A stretch of 25,291 nucleotides of DNA from GCA-003244245 sp052390495 (GCA_052390495.1 JBQTGW010000370.1:1-25291), one strand, 5' to 3'. Numbered from the stretch's first letter, positions 1-8,394 are shown. Numbers and translations are program-made. Notes: generated by a model not told the origin, from the sequence alone.

Positions 1-117
1 CGTTTGCCGCGGCGCCGTGTGTACGTCACCCGAAAGTGGTACTTGCTTTGCACCGTCAGATCAGGCTTCCTGCACGGTCCGGGTCCCGGGCCGACCCGAA
101 GCAGGGAGAGCCGAGCA

Positions 118-1239
118 ATGACGAGCATCCGCCGGATCGCAGCGCTCGCCCTGTCCGTGCTGACGCTGGCAGCCATGGCCGGTAGCGCAGGCGCCACGCA
201 ATCCGCGACGCAAGCAAAGCCCAGCCCGTCGCGGGCTGAGGCGGCCGGGCCGCTGGTGATCGGGCACCGGGGCGCGTCGGGCTACCGCCCTGAGCACACC
301 CTGGCGTCGTATGAGCTGGCCATCCGGCTCGGGGCGGACTTCATCGAGCCGGATCTGGTCCCCACCCGCGACGGGCACCTGGTGGCCCGGCACGAGAACG
401 AGATCGGGGGCACCACCGACATCGCCGAGCACCCCGAGTTCGCCGCTCGCCACACCACCAAGGTGATCGACGGGACGCCGTTGACCGGCTGGTTTACCGA
501 GGACTTCACCCTCGCCGAGCTCAAGACGCTGCGCGCCAAGGAGCGCATCCCCCAGCTGCGGCAGCGCAACACAATCTATGACGGCCGCTACCCGATCCCG
601 ACCCTGCAAGAGGTCATCGATCTGGCCAAGCGAATGTCCAAAGAGACCAGGCGGCAGATCGGGATCTACCCGGAGACCAAGCATCCGACCTACTTCCAGA
701 GCATCGGGCTGGCCCTGGAGCCCCCGTTGGTGCGCACCCTGACCCACAACGGCCTGAACCGACCGAATGCGAAGGTCTTTGTGCAGTCCTTCGAGACGGC
801 CAACCTGCGGGCGCTGGCCACCGAGCTGCGGGTGCCGCTGGTGCAGCTCATCGCGGGCAGCGGGGCGCCCTATGACTTCACCGCCGCGGGCGATCCGCGC
901 AGCTATGCGGATCTGATCACGCCCGCCGGTCTGGCCGAAATCGCCGGCTACGCGGCCGGGATCGGGCCAGACAAGAACCGCATCGTGCCCAGGGACGCAG
1001 CCGGATTCCTGCTGGAGCCGACCACGCTGGTGTCCGACGCGCACCAGGCCGGGCTGCTGGTGCACCCGTACACCTTCCGCAACGAGAACAGCTTCCTGCC
1101 CGCGAACTTCCGCTCCTCGCCGGACCCAGCAGCCTACGGCGACGCCTTCGCCGAGTACGCGCTGTTCTTCGGCCTCGGGGTGGACGGGCTCTTCACCGAC
1201 AACCCGGACACCGCGGTGGTGGCGCTTCGCGCCCCGTGA
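118..1239 (+). CDS. Secreted glycerophosphodiester phosphodiesterase (GDPD family)
   Basis: 373-aa protein that should hydrolyse glycerophosphodiesters to glycerol-3-phosphate and an alcohol outside the cell. The start is ATG 118, behind a purine-rich stretch (gcaggga, about 101-107). The first ~28 residues form a signal peptide: basic MTSIRR, a hydrophobic core, then AGSAGAT. The GDPD barrel starts at HRGASGYRPEHT (His50, Glu59), followed by the metal-binding region FIEPDLVPTRDG and then HENEI. The C-terminus has GLFTDNPD, typical of the family. An insertion with YPETKHP is also usual for the periplasmic/secreted GlpQ-like branch. The stop codon lies inside the left arm of a 40-bp inverted repeat. 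The upstream 117 bases hold no gene. Family call is firm; substrate is not known. Confidence 0.93.
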   Translation: MTSIRRIAALALSVLTLAAMAGSAGATQSATQAKPSPSRAEAAGPLVIGHRGASGYRPEHTLASYELAIRLGADFIEPDLVPTRDGHLVARHENEIGGTTDIAEHPEFAARHTTKVIDGTPLTGWFTEDFTLAELKTLRAKERIPQLRQRNTIYDGRYPIPTLQEVIDLAKRMSKETRRQIGIYPETKHPTYFQSIGLALEPPLVRTLTHNGLNRPNAKVFVQSFETANLRALATELRVPLVQLIAGSGAPYDFTAAGDPRSYADLITPAGLAEIAGYAAGIGPDKNRIVPRDAAGFLLEPTTLVSDAHQAGLLVHPYTFRNENSFLPANFRSSPDPAAYGDAFAEYALFFGLGVDGLFTDNPDTAVVALRAP

Positions 1240-1335
1240 GTGGCGATGGTGGCTGGAGCAACGGTTGCCACTCACAGTTGGCGGCTTCGCCGCCTGTGAG
1301 TGGCAACCGTTGCTCCAGCCACCATCGCCACTCAC
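1236..1335. repeat. Perfect 40-bp inverted repeat with 20-nt loop (probable bidirectional terminator)
   Basis: Arms 1236-1275 and 1296-1335 are exact reverse complements over 40 nt. Each arm begins with GTGAGTGGC and ends with GCCACTCAC, so the arm ends are themselves complementary within one arm. The loop (1276-1295) contains a second small hairpin, GGCGG-cttcg-CCGCC. The element includes the GDPD stop codon and ends four bases before the stop of the convergent zinc-finger gene, which fits a two-way terminator. The arms are far longer than a terminator needs, so a REP-like or mobile repeat is also possible. Confidence 0.9.
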
Positions 1336-1338
1336 GGG

Positions 1339-1602
1339 TCAGACCACCCCGTGGTCGACATAACACCACCGCCAGGTCTCCCCCGGCTCGGCGGAGCGCA
1401 TCACCGGATGGTCGCTGCGGAAGTAGTGCGCGGTGGCGTGCCGGTACGGGCTGGAATCGCAGCAGGCCACGTGCCCGCAGGTCAGGCACATCCGCAGATG
1501 CGCCCAGCCCGACTGGCCCATCCGCGTGCAGTCTTCGCACCGGGTCAGGTTTTCGGGTTCGGGCACTGACTCGGGTAGCAGCTTCACGTGTTCGCAGGTC
1601 AC
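1339..1602 (-). CDS. UBP-type zinc finger protein
   Basis: 87-aa protein consisting of one zf-UBP domain. Candidate zinc ligands are Cys3, His5, Cys22, Cys25, Cys39, Cys42, His44, Cys47, His55, His59 and His65, within the pattern CxxC...CxxCGH..C...H...H. In eukaryotes this fold binds the C-terminus of free ubiquitin; the bacterial role is not established. The start is GTG 1602, with GGAGG about nine bases upstream on the minus strand. It is divergent from a CPA1 antiporter with only ~42 bp between the chosen starts. From general knowledge, zf-UBP domains recur beside or fused to Na+/H+ antiporters in actinobacteria, so a regulatory link is an inference. Confidence 0.88.
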   Translation of the reverse strand: MTCEHVKLLPESVPEPENLTRCEDCTRMGQSGWAHLRMCLTCGHVACCDSSPYRHATAHYFRSDHPVMRSAEPGETWRWCYVDHGVV

Positions 1603-1644
1603 TTTGAGCTACCTCCACTGTTGGGTGGGTACATCCTTACCTAC

Positions 1645-3216
1645 GTGGAAGGTTTGTCGCTGATCCTGCTCGTCTTGGGCGCACTGGCGGTGACCGCGCT
1701 GAGCGGCCGCTACGGACTGCCCGCCCCGCTGGCGTTGGTCGTCGCCGGGCTGGGCGTCTCCCTGATCCCCGGGATTCCGGACTTCGAGCTCGACCCGGAT
1801 CTGGTGCTTTACGCGATCCTGCCGCCGTTGCTGTACTCCGCGGCGCTGGACAGCTCGGCCATCCGGATCAGGGCGAACATCCGGTCGATCGGGCTGCTCG
1901 CCGTCGGGCTGGTGCTGTTCACCACCGGCTGCGTCGGGCTGGTCGCCTGGTGGCTGGTGCCCGGTCTGCCGCTGTCCGCCGCGCTGGTGCTCGGCGCGGT
2001 GGTGGCCCCGCCGGACGCCGTCGCGGCGGTGGCGATCGGGCGGCGCCTGGGGCTGCCGCGCCGGGTGATGACGGTGCTGGCGGGCGAGAGCCTGTTCAAC
2101 GATGCGACGGCACTGACCACCGTGCGGGTCGGCGTGGCGGCGGTGCTGGGCACCGGCTTCTCAGTATGGGCCGGGCTGGGCGATCTGCTGCTCGCCGGCG
2201 TGGGTGGGGTGGCGCTGGGTGCGGTACTCGGGCGGGTGGTGCACCAGGTGCGGCTGCGGTTGGGCGATGCACGGCTGGAGAGCGCGTTGGGCCTGGTGGT
2301 GCCGTTCGCGGCCTACGCCATGGCGGAGCAGGTGCACGTCTCCGGGGTGCTGGCGGTGGTGATGACCGGGCTGTATCTGGGCCACCACGCGCCCGCGGCG
2401 GGCTACGCCACCCGGCTGCAAGACGGCGCGGTCTGGCGAGCGGCCGACACCGTGCTCGAAGCGTTCGTGTTCGCCCTGATCGGGCTGCAACTGCCCACTG
2501 TGCTGCGCGACGTACAGGGTGACCTGAGCTCGCTGCTGATCGCCGCAGCAGCAGTACTCGCGACGGTGGTACTGGCCAGGGTGGTGTGGGTATTCCCGGC
2601 GACCTACCTGCCGCGGGTGCTCCTGCCCCGGCTGAGAGCCCGGGACCCGGCGCCGCCATGGCAGGTACCCACGGTGGTCTCCTGGGCCGGAATGCGCGGG
2701 GTGGTCACCCTCGCCGCAGCGTTCTCGATCCCGGTGCTCCTCGACTCCGGTGCCCCCTTCCCGGGCCGCTCCGAGATCATCTTTCTGGCGTTCTTCGTCA
2801 CCATCGGCACGCTGCTGTTACACGGCTTCACGCTGCCCTGGGTGATCCGCCGCCTCAGGGTCCAGGGCACCGAGTCCTACGACGACGTGCTGGCCGAGGC
2901 GGGCGCCATCCACGCCGCCACGCAGGCCGCGCTGGCGCGCCTCGACGAGTTGGCCGATACCGCGCCCAACGAGGTCGTCGAACGGCTACGCGTCGCCGCC
3001 GAACACCGCAGCCACCGCGTCTGGGAGCGCCTCGGTCGCCCCGAAACCGAACACGGCGAACCCCCCACCGTCGTCCATCGCCGCCTACGGCTGGAAATGC
3101 TGACCGCCGAACGCGCCACCCTGGTCGCGCTACGAAACGAGGGCCGCATCGACGACGAAGTCCTCTCCCGCGCCGTACACGACCTAGACCTCGAAGAGGC
3201 CCTCCTCAACCGCTGA
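1645..3216 (+). CDS. Na+/H+ antiporter, CPA1 (NhaP-like) family
   Basis: About 523 aa, a polytopic membrane exchanger of monovalent cations for protons. It has roughly 12 hydrophobic segments from residue 1 to ~400 and a hydrophilic cytoplasmic tail rich in Arg, Glu and Leu (~410-523). Family motifs visible are PPDAVAAVAIGRRLGLP and, near residue 147, GESLFNDA, which carries the Asn-Asp pair of the ion-binding site. The start is set at GTG 1645 (VEGLSLILLV) because the protein then begins directly with the first helix. An in-frame GTG at 1588 would give 19 extra non-hydrophobic residues and overlap the divergent zinc-finger gene. No convincing ribosome binding site precedes either start, so the start is less sure than the family. 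Confidence 0.9.
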   Translation: MEGLSLILLVLGALAVTALSGRYGLPAPLALVVAGLGVSLIPGIPDFELDPDLVLYAILPPLLYSAALDSSAIRIRANIRSIGLLAVGLVLFTTGCVGLVAWWLVPGLPLSAALVLGAVVAPPDAVAAVAIGRRLGLPRRVMTVLAGESLFNDATALTTVRVGVAAVLGTGFSVWAGLGDLLLAGVGGVALGAVLGRVVHQVRLRLGDARLESALGLVVPFAAYAMAEQVHVSGVLAVVMTGLYLGHHAPAAGYATRLQDGAVWRAADTVLEAFVFALIGLQLPTVLRDVQGDLSSLLIAAAAVLATVVLARVVWVFPATYLPRVLLPRLRARDPAPPWQVPTVVSWAGMRGVVTLAAAFSIPVLLDSGAPFPGRSEIIFLAFFVTIGTLLLHGFTLPWVIRRLRVQGTESYDDVLAEAGAIHAATQAALARLDELADTAPNEVVERLRVAAEHRSHRVWERLGRPETEHGEPPTVVHRRLRLEMLTAERATLVALRNEGRIDDEVLSRAVHDLDLEEALLNR

Positions 3217-3255
3217 GCCGCCCGTCTCCTCGGTGTGCCTCCCCCGATCTGTAAC

Positions 3256-3330
3256 GCTCTCCATACTTCCCTAAAGCTCTCCATACATCTCTGAAATTAG
3301 GTATTTTAGAGAGTGATAGAGAAGTCTTAT
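3256..3330. promoter_or_regulatory. AT-rich control region with direct repeats and a palindrome
   Basis: Upstream of the HTH-hydrolase operon. The 11-mer gctctccatac occurs at 3256-3266 and again at 3276-3286, exactly 20 bp (two helical turns) apart. A palindrome with 10-bp arms and one mismatch follows (tctctgaaat, 3288-3297; attttagaga, 3303-3312). The layout suggests operator sites for the HTH protein encoded just downstream; that link is inferred. Confidence 0.5.
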
Positions 3331-3380
3331 GTCTGACCGCGCGGCTTGGGGTCACGACTGCAACTCCGGAAGGACACACG

Positions 3381-3815
3381 GTGGCTACGCAGCTGTACTC
3401 GGTCGAGCAAGTGGCGAACCTGCTGGGCCTTCACGTGAAGACAGTGCGCAACTACGTGCGCGATGGCCATCTGAAGGCGGTCCGCATCGGCAAGCAGTAC
3501 CGGATCGCGAGCGAGGACCTGGAGGCGTTCACCGGCCGTCCGGCACCCGCGCCCGCCGGTGAGACGGCCAGGCGGAGACGTCATGTCGAGGTGTCCAGCA
3601 TCGTGCAGATCGACGCGATCAGCCCCGCGGCGATGAGCCGCCTGAGCACCATGATCATGAGCTCTGTCCAGGGTCGCGACGACGACGAGCGCCTGCGTAT
3701 CGAGACGGTCTACCACGAGGAGCGGGCCAGCATGAAGATCATTTTATTGGGTGGCGTGGACACCACCGCAGAGCTACTCAAGATCATATCCACGTTATTG
3801 GAGGACGAACCATGA
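3381..3815 (+). CDS. Excisionase/MerR-type HTH regulator with C-terminal extension
   Basis: 144 aa. Residues ~4-55 (YSVEQVANLLGLHVKTVRNYVRDGHLKAVRIGKQYRI) form a typical winged HTH of the excisionase/MerR type (HTH_17). Residues ~68-144 form a separate alpha/beta domain I do not recognise, ending in MKIILLGGVDTTAELLKIISTLL. This may bind a ligand or mediate dimerisation. The start is GTG 3381, with GGAAGGA at 3367-3373. The stop overlaps the next start as ATGA, so it is translationally coupled to the hydrolase and probably regulates it. No integrase is nearby, so it is read as a transcription factor rather than a phage excisionase. Confidence 0.82.
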   Translation: MATQLYSVEQVANLLGLHVKTVRNYVRDGHLKAVRIGKQYRIASEDLEAFTGRPAPAPAGETARRRRHVEVSSIVQIDAISPAAMSRLSTMIMSSVQGRDDDERLRIETVYHEERASMKIILLGGVDTTAELLKIISTLLEDEP

Positions 3816-4678
3816 GCAGCATTTACACCTCCGCCGAGGGCGCGCGCATCCTCGAGCGGCGCTACCGAGAGTTCTTGGGGCGCTGGCCAGTGCCCAGCGA
3901 ACAGCTGTGGGTTCCGACCCACCAGGGCGACACGTTCGTCGTGGCCTGCGGGCCACCCGACGCGCCACCGGTCCTCCTCCTGCACGGCTCCGCAGGGAAC
4001 ACGACGACCTGGCTGGGCGATGTGGCCACCTGGGCGCAGCACTTCCGGGTGTATGCCGTCGACATGATCGGCGAACCGGGTCTGAGTGCACCGTCGCGGC
4101 CGCCGTTGGCGTCCGACGCCCACGCGCGGTGGCTCGACGAGGTCCTGGCCGCGCTTGCCGTCGAACACGCAGCGTTCGTGGGAGTCTCGCTCGGCGGGTG
4201 GCTGGCGGTCGACTACGCGACCCGGCGCCCCGGGCGGGTCGATCGCCTGGCGCTGCTCTGCCCGGGCGGTATCGGCCGGCAGAAGTGGGCCAAGGTGATA
4301 ATCACAGTACTGCTGTTGAAGCCGTGGGGACGGTGGGGGAAGCGCACGACGATGACGCTGCTCCTGGGCCCCTCCGCACTCACGACAACACCGCAGGGCC
4401 GACCGTACTTGGACTACGGGGTGCTCATCCACCGGCATTTCAAGCCCCGGTGGGAGAAGGTGCCGGTGTTCGATGACGACACGCTGCAACGCCTGACCAT
4501 GCCCATGTTGGTCATCGTCGGTGGGCGCGACAGCTTCCTTGACTCCACAGCGACCCGTCGACGGCTGACGCAGACTGCGCCCCACGCGAGGGTCACCCTC
4601 CTGCCGACAGCCGGACACTTCCCGCCAGCCCAGACGCTCCCGATCCTCGACTTCCTGCGAGCACCGGAAGGAGCGTGA
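3812..4678 (+). CDS. Alpha/beta hydrolase
   Basis: 288 aa, alpha/beta-hydrolase fold. Visible features are the oxyanion-hole motif HGS (His58), the nucleophile elbow GVSLGG with Ser126, the probable acid Asp240 in GGRDSF, and the catalytic His269 in GHFPP. All three residues of the triad are therefore present. The N-terminal ~40 residues (SSIYTSAEGARILERRYREFL) are an amphipathic extension found in hydrolases of this size. It overlaps the upstream HTH gene by four bases (ATGA), so the two form an operon and the hydrolase is probably induced by whatever the HTH protein senses. Substrate cannot be told from sequence. There is no signal peptide, so it is cytoplasmic. Confidence 0.9.
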   Translation: MSSIYTSAEGARILERRYREFLGRWPVPSEQLWVPTHQGDTFVVACGPPDAPPVLLLHGSAGNTTTWLGDVATWAQHFRVYAVDMIGEPGLSAPSRPPLASDAHARWLDEVLAALAVEHAAFVGVSLGGWLAVDYATRRPGRVDRLALLCPGGIGRQKWAKVIITVLLLKPWGRWGKRTTMTLLLGPSALTTTPQGRPYLDYGVLIHRHFKPRWEKVPVFDDDTLQRLTMPMLVIVGGRDSFLDSTATRRRLTQTAPHARVTLLPTAGHFPPAQTLPILDFLRAPEGA

Positions 4679-4819
4679 TCGCAGGCATGAACCCCGGGAG
4701 CGAGGCAACTTTTCGGCATCTCCCTGTTCAGCGGCAACGCGGTCGTCGGACATGGAGTTTTAAGTAAGCCGTAATATCGAGACCCTGGCCCTTCCAGCCC
4801 AGCGGATCGGCGGAGCGTC

Positions 4820-6289
4820 TCAGTCTCCCCGGTAAAGCCGGTCAAGATCGACGAGCTCGACATCGTGCCTGCTCGCTGCCATGCGCCGAGTCTCGGTAGT
4901 GAACCCGGCGCGGGAGAACACCAGCAGCCGTGGGGGCGCCGACACCTGGGAGTCCGGCAGGAGATCCTGGAGGTGATCCAGACGAGTGATCTCTGCGACG
5001 CCAGTTGGCCGCCCTGTCGACTTGACCTCGCCGATCGCCACTACCCGACGTCGCACGCCAGCCGATGTTTCCACCACCACGACGTCGATCTCGTGGCCTT
5101 GGTGGTGTTCCCGGCAGGCAACGGTTGCTGGAAGTACGTCGTGAGCCACCCCACCCAGAGTGGCGGAACTGGCGTGGCTCAAGCACCACTCCCTGGCGAG
5201 ATCCTCCAGATGCGGACCGTATATCTTCGAGGCGACGGTGTCTGCATTCGCAGTCCAGACCTGCGTTCCGCGTCCACGCACGAGCAAGCGTTCGTTAGGT
5301 CCGATCACAAGTTCGTGCAGCCGGATGAGCGGATCGGTGAGCCGATAGATTCCTCTCCGCTCCCGGAACGCGTCCTCGATGCGGGCGACCAGACCGACCT
5401 CCTGAAGCCCGGCCAGCAGGTGAGCGATGGCCGTGGCCGGTCGGCCGATTCGCCCGGCAATCTCCGAACGACGTGCCGCACCGGTCGCGATGGCGGCAAG
5501 GACACCGTGATAAGGCACGGGATCGGTGACACCGGATTCCTCACGAAGTAGCAAGCTACCTTCACGAAAGAGCGCACTCGCGGGGTTGAGCAGGCGCTGC
5601 GCCACCCATCGGTCAAAGGATTCCTGGCTCGTTGGAGGCTCGAACGCCATTGCCCGGTAGGCCGGGGTGCCGCCAAGCAAGGCGTGCACCCGAAATGCCA
5701 GTTCCGGGTCATCGGTCAGTTGCCAGAACGAGGCGGCCTCGCGGTACCAGAACGGACGCAGCACCAACTCGAGTTTGGCCCGCCCGCGCAGTGGCGCACC
5801 ACCGCCGAGCAGATCCCGCATCACGGTCAGTGCGCTGCCGCACAGGATCAGCCTGGTACGCGCTTGGCGGGAGGCGTGGCTGCGGGGGCTGAGCGCGATC
5901 TGGATCAGGGAGGGAAGAGCTGGCGCCTGCGCGACGAGGTTCGGGAACTCATCAATGATCACTGGCACCGCTTCGGGGGCCGCGCTGCCGAGACCGAGCA
6001 GCGCATCGATCACATCAGCCCAGCTGTCGAAGGCCAGCGACGTGGGCAGCGCGGCGTGGCGAGCGTAGGCGGCGCTGAGCTCCTGCAGGTTCTGACGGTC
6101 CGGCTGCTCACGCGCGGTGAACATGAATCCCCCAGTCACCTCCGCCAGCAGCTCGAGCATGAGGGTCTTTCCCTGCCGTCGACGTCCGTAGACCAGGCCG
6201 AGCGTCGTACCGGCAGACCGGTCACCCACGAAATCGACCAGGGCGTCCCACTCCCCATCGCGGGCATGCAGCTCGTCCGGCTTGCGCAC
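4820..6289 (-). CDS. AAA ATPase of archaeal/DUF234 type with nuclease-like C-terminus
   Basis: 489 aa. The N-terminal P-loop ATPase domain has Walker A GRRRQGKT (35-42) and Walker B VIIDEF (110-115). A middle winged-helix segment (~260-310) is followed by a DUF234-like C-terminal domain. There, HEID (Glu400, Asp402) followed by GEVKS (Glu421, Lys423) gives the PD-(D/E)XK pattern, so DNA cleavage is plausible though unproven. The start is GTG 6289, with GGAGG a few bases upstream; the upstream frame offers no other start. A consensus TATAAT -10 and an inverted repeat lie just upstream. The gene stands alone, convergent with the hydrolase and divergent from the kinase. Members are often mobile or defence-associated, but the role here is unknown. 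Confidence 0.87.
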   Translation of the reverse strand: MRKPDELHARDGEWDALVDFVGDRSAGTTLGLVYGRRRQGKTLMLELLAEVTGGFMFTAREQPDRQNLQELSAAYARHAALPTSLAFDSWADVIDALLGLGSAAPEAVPVIIDEFPNLVAQAPALPSLIQIALSPRSHASRQARTRLILCGSALTVMRDLLGGGAPLRGRAKLELVLRPFWYREAASFWQLTDDPELAFRVHALLGGTPAYRAMAFEPPTSQESFDRWVAQRLLNPASALFREGSLLLREESGVTDPVPYHGVLAAIATGAARRSEIAGRIGRPATAIAHLLAGLQEVGLVARIEDAFRERRGIYRLTDPLIRLHELVIGPNERLLVRGRGTQVWTANADTVASKIYGPHLEDLAREWCLSHASSATLGGVAHDVLPATVACREHHQGHEIDVVVVETSAGVRRRVVAIGEVKSTGRPTGVAEITRLDHLQDLLPDSQVSAPPRLLVFSRAGFTTETRRMAASRHDVELVDLDRLYRGD

Positions 6290-6298
6290 CCCACCTCC

Positions 6299-6333
6299 AT
6301 GATGGCCGAGCCTATTATAGTTTCAGCCATCAT
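6299..6333 (-). promoter_or_regulatory. Promoter with flanking inverted repeat upstream of the AAA ATPase
   Basis: On the minus strand a perfect TATAAT lies at 6319-6314, about 25 bases before the GTG start. It sits between the arms of an exact 8-bp inverted repeat (atgatggc 6299-6306, gccatcat 6326-6333). A protein bound there would block the promoter. No matching -35 was found at the usual distance. Confidence 0.5.
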
Positions 6334-6507
6334 AATCACGTGGCTACCGGGTGCACAGCTCCACATCCCGTCAGCCACGGCAGCCACGGTGCGGGCGGGT
6401 CCGTCGCCCGGTGCCGCTCCCGCTGGCCCATAGAGTGGTAGGAGTGTCACGGGACGGCCACGAAGGCAAGCTAACGACGCGCACATCCGCGCCCTGGAGG
6501 ATGGCTT

Positions 6508-8094
6508 GTGACCGAAGAGGGCGAACTGATCGCTGGACGCTACCGGCTGGTCTCGAAAGTGGGCGCCGGCGCGATGGGTGTGGTCTGGCAGGCGCACGAC
6601 GAGCGCCTACACCGCACCGTCGCGGTCAAGCAACTCTCGCTGCACTCCGGCATGAGCGAGATCGAGGCCGACGAGGCCAACCGCCGGGCAATGCGGGAGG
6701 GGCGCATCGCCGCACGATTGCACCACCCGCATGCGATCACCGTCTACGACGTGGCCGAGCACGAAGGCAAGCCTTGCCTGATCATGGAATACCTGCATTC
6801 CGAGAGCCTGTCCACCGTGCTGGAAATACGCGGACCGCTGCCCGCCGAGGAGGTGGCGAAAATCGGCAGCCAGCTCGCCTCGGCGTTGACCGCCGCCCAT
6901 GCGGCGGGGATCGTGCACCGCGATATCAAGCCGGGCAACGTGCTCCTCGCCGAAGATGGCACCGCCAAAATCACTGACTTCGGCATCTCCCGCGCCGTCG
7001 GCGACGGCACGCTGACCGGCACCGGGATCCTGGCAGGCACCCCTGCCTACCTCGCTCCGGAAATCGCCCAAGGCCACGGTGTCGGCTTCCCTGCGGACGT
7101 ATTCTCCCTGGGCGCCACCCTTTATGCCGCAGTCGAAGGAGTGCCACCCTTCGGGCTCGACGACAACGCGCTTGCCCTGCTCTACCGGATCGCCACCAGC
7201 GAAATCACTGCACCGAGGCAGTCCGGTCCGCTGACCCCGGTGCTGGCCCGGATGCTCGAACGCGATGTGTCCCAACGCCCCACCATGGGGCAGGCCCAGG
7301 AAGCGCTCGCCGAGCTCGCCACAGTCGACGACCTCCGTCCGCCACCCGCGCCTACGCTCGCGCCCGTGCTAGTGCCCGTGCTAGATCCGCACCCCCCGGC
7401 GGCTCTGCCGGAAACCGGCTTGTCCGCCGGAACGGACACCCCCGCTCCCACCGCCGCACCGCCTTCAACCCAAGCGCCGCCGCCGACCCACGGCGGCAAG
7501 CCGCCACCATGGCGCGCTGCCATCATTGTTGTTGCGGTCTCATTGATAGCAATCGGCATTCTTTTCGGGACCACTCTGATCAATGACCAGAGACCCACAG
7601 CGGGCCCCATCTCCAGCCCCCCAAACACAACTCAGGACGCCGCGCAGAGCGAGCAAGCTCCGCCACCTTCGTCAACAATAGACAGCACAATCGAGACCAC
7701 CCCCAACGCCACACCGAGTCCACCGACACCGAGTCCACCGACCAACGATGCCGTCCCACCGGACACACCGGAACAATTGCAGGCCGCAGTGTCGGACTAC
7801 TACGCTCTGATGCCCGGGAACCTGGAGGCAGGCTGGACCCGGCTGACCGCCGACTACCAACGCAACCACGCCGGAGGTTTGAGCGGGTACCAAGCCTTCT
7901 GGAATGCCATACAGCGGGTCGAAATCTCCAACATCTCCGCCAGCCGGCCGGCCAGAGCGGCCGCCACGATCACCTACTTTTATCGAGACGGCCGCGTCAT
8001 CGAGGAGCAAACCAGCTTCGGGTTGGTCCCCGAGGACGGTCTGTGGAAGATCGCCAGCTCCAGCGTGAACAGCAGCCGGACCACGCAGGGCTGA
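6508..8094 (+). CDS. Membrane Ser/Thr protein kinase, PknB-like
   Basis: 528 aa. The kinase domain covers residues 10-270: glycine loop GAGAMG (19-24), Lys41 in VAVK, catalytic loop HRDIKPGN (Asp139), DFG (Asp157), and an APE-like APEI motif. A Pro/Thr-rich juxtamembrane linker (~275-335) leads to one transmembrane helix (~338-358). Outside the cell there is a Pro/Ser/Thr linker with a short PTPSP repeat, then a ~100-residue alpha/beta domain (~420-520, DYYALMPGNLEAGW...) that resembles NTF2-like or DUF4878-type folds rather than PASTA repeats. It would sense an external signal and phosphorylate cytoplasmic Ser/Thr targets. The start is GTG 6508 with GGAGG ten bases upstream. Confidence 0.93.
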   Translation: MTEEGELIAGRYRLVSKVGAGAMGVVWQAHDERLHRTVAVKQLSLHSGMSEIEADEANRRAMREGRIAARLHHPHAITVYDVAEHEGKPCLIMEYLHSESLSTVLEIRGPLPAEEVAKIGSQLASALTAAHAAGIVHRDIKPGNVLLAEDGTAKITDFGISRAVGDGTLTGTGILAGTPAYLAPEIAQGHGVGFPADVFSLGATLYAAVEGVPPFGLDDNALALLYRIATSEITAPRQSGPLTPVLARMLERDVSQRPTMGQAQEALAELATVDDLRPPPAPTLAPVLVPVLDPHPPAALPETGLSAGTDTPAPTAAPPSTQAPPPTHGGKPPPWRAAIIVVAVSLIAIGILFGTTLINDQRPTAGPISSPPNTTQDAAQSEQAPPPSSTIDSTIETTPNATPSPPTPSPPTNDAVPPDTPEQLQAAVSDYYALMPGNLEAGWTRLTADYQRNHAGGLSGYQAFWNAIQRVEISNISASRPARAAATITYFYRDGRVIEEQTSFGLVPEDGLWKIASSSVNSSRTTQG

Positions 8095-8394
8095 AACCCG
8101 AGATCGCGTCACCCAGCCTGAGATGCGTAGCGTGTTGGCTTTACGCGCGCTGAGACGAACTTTTCGACTACCTGCTCCAAGCATCCTTCCCTGGTAATCG
8201 GCGACGTAGCCACCGCGCCGGGCAGCCGCACTCTGGCACCATGAAAGTCGCTCAGATGGGTATCTCATCAGGGGGCGTGCCGGTCTGTTTATCATCGACC
8301 TGCGGACCATTCTGAACATGTCACTACGAACGCAGCCCCAGCGACATGGCATCAGGGGGGCTGTGGTCCCATGTCGATCCGACCGGAGGTGTCC
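8095..8394. other. Intergenic region between kinase and M48 operon
   Basis: About 300 bases without a credible gene on either strand. It should hold the promoter for the downstream pair. The 10-mer catcaggggg occurs twice (8266-8275 and 8350-8359). I see no clear terminator, riboswitch or consensus promoter. Confidence 0.5.

Noticed and set aside
61..1335. 424-codon minus-strand frame opposite the GDPD gene
   Set aside because: Shadow frame; it starts in the inverted repeat and has no domain.
1588..1644. 19-residue N-terminal extension of the antiporter from GTG 1588
   Set aside because: It overlaps the divergent zinc-finger gene and adds a non-hydrophobic segment before the first helix.
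3381..3815. Phage or integrative-element excisionase
   Set aside because: The HTH type matches, but there is no integrase or attachment site and the gene is coupled to a hydrolase.
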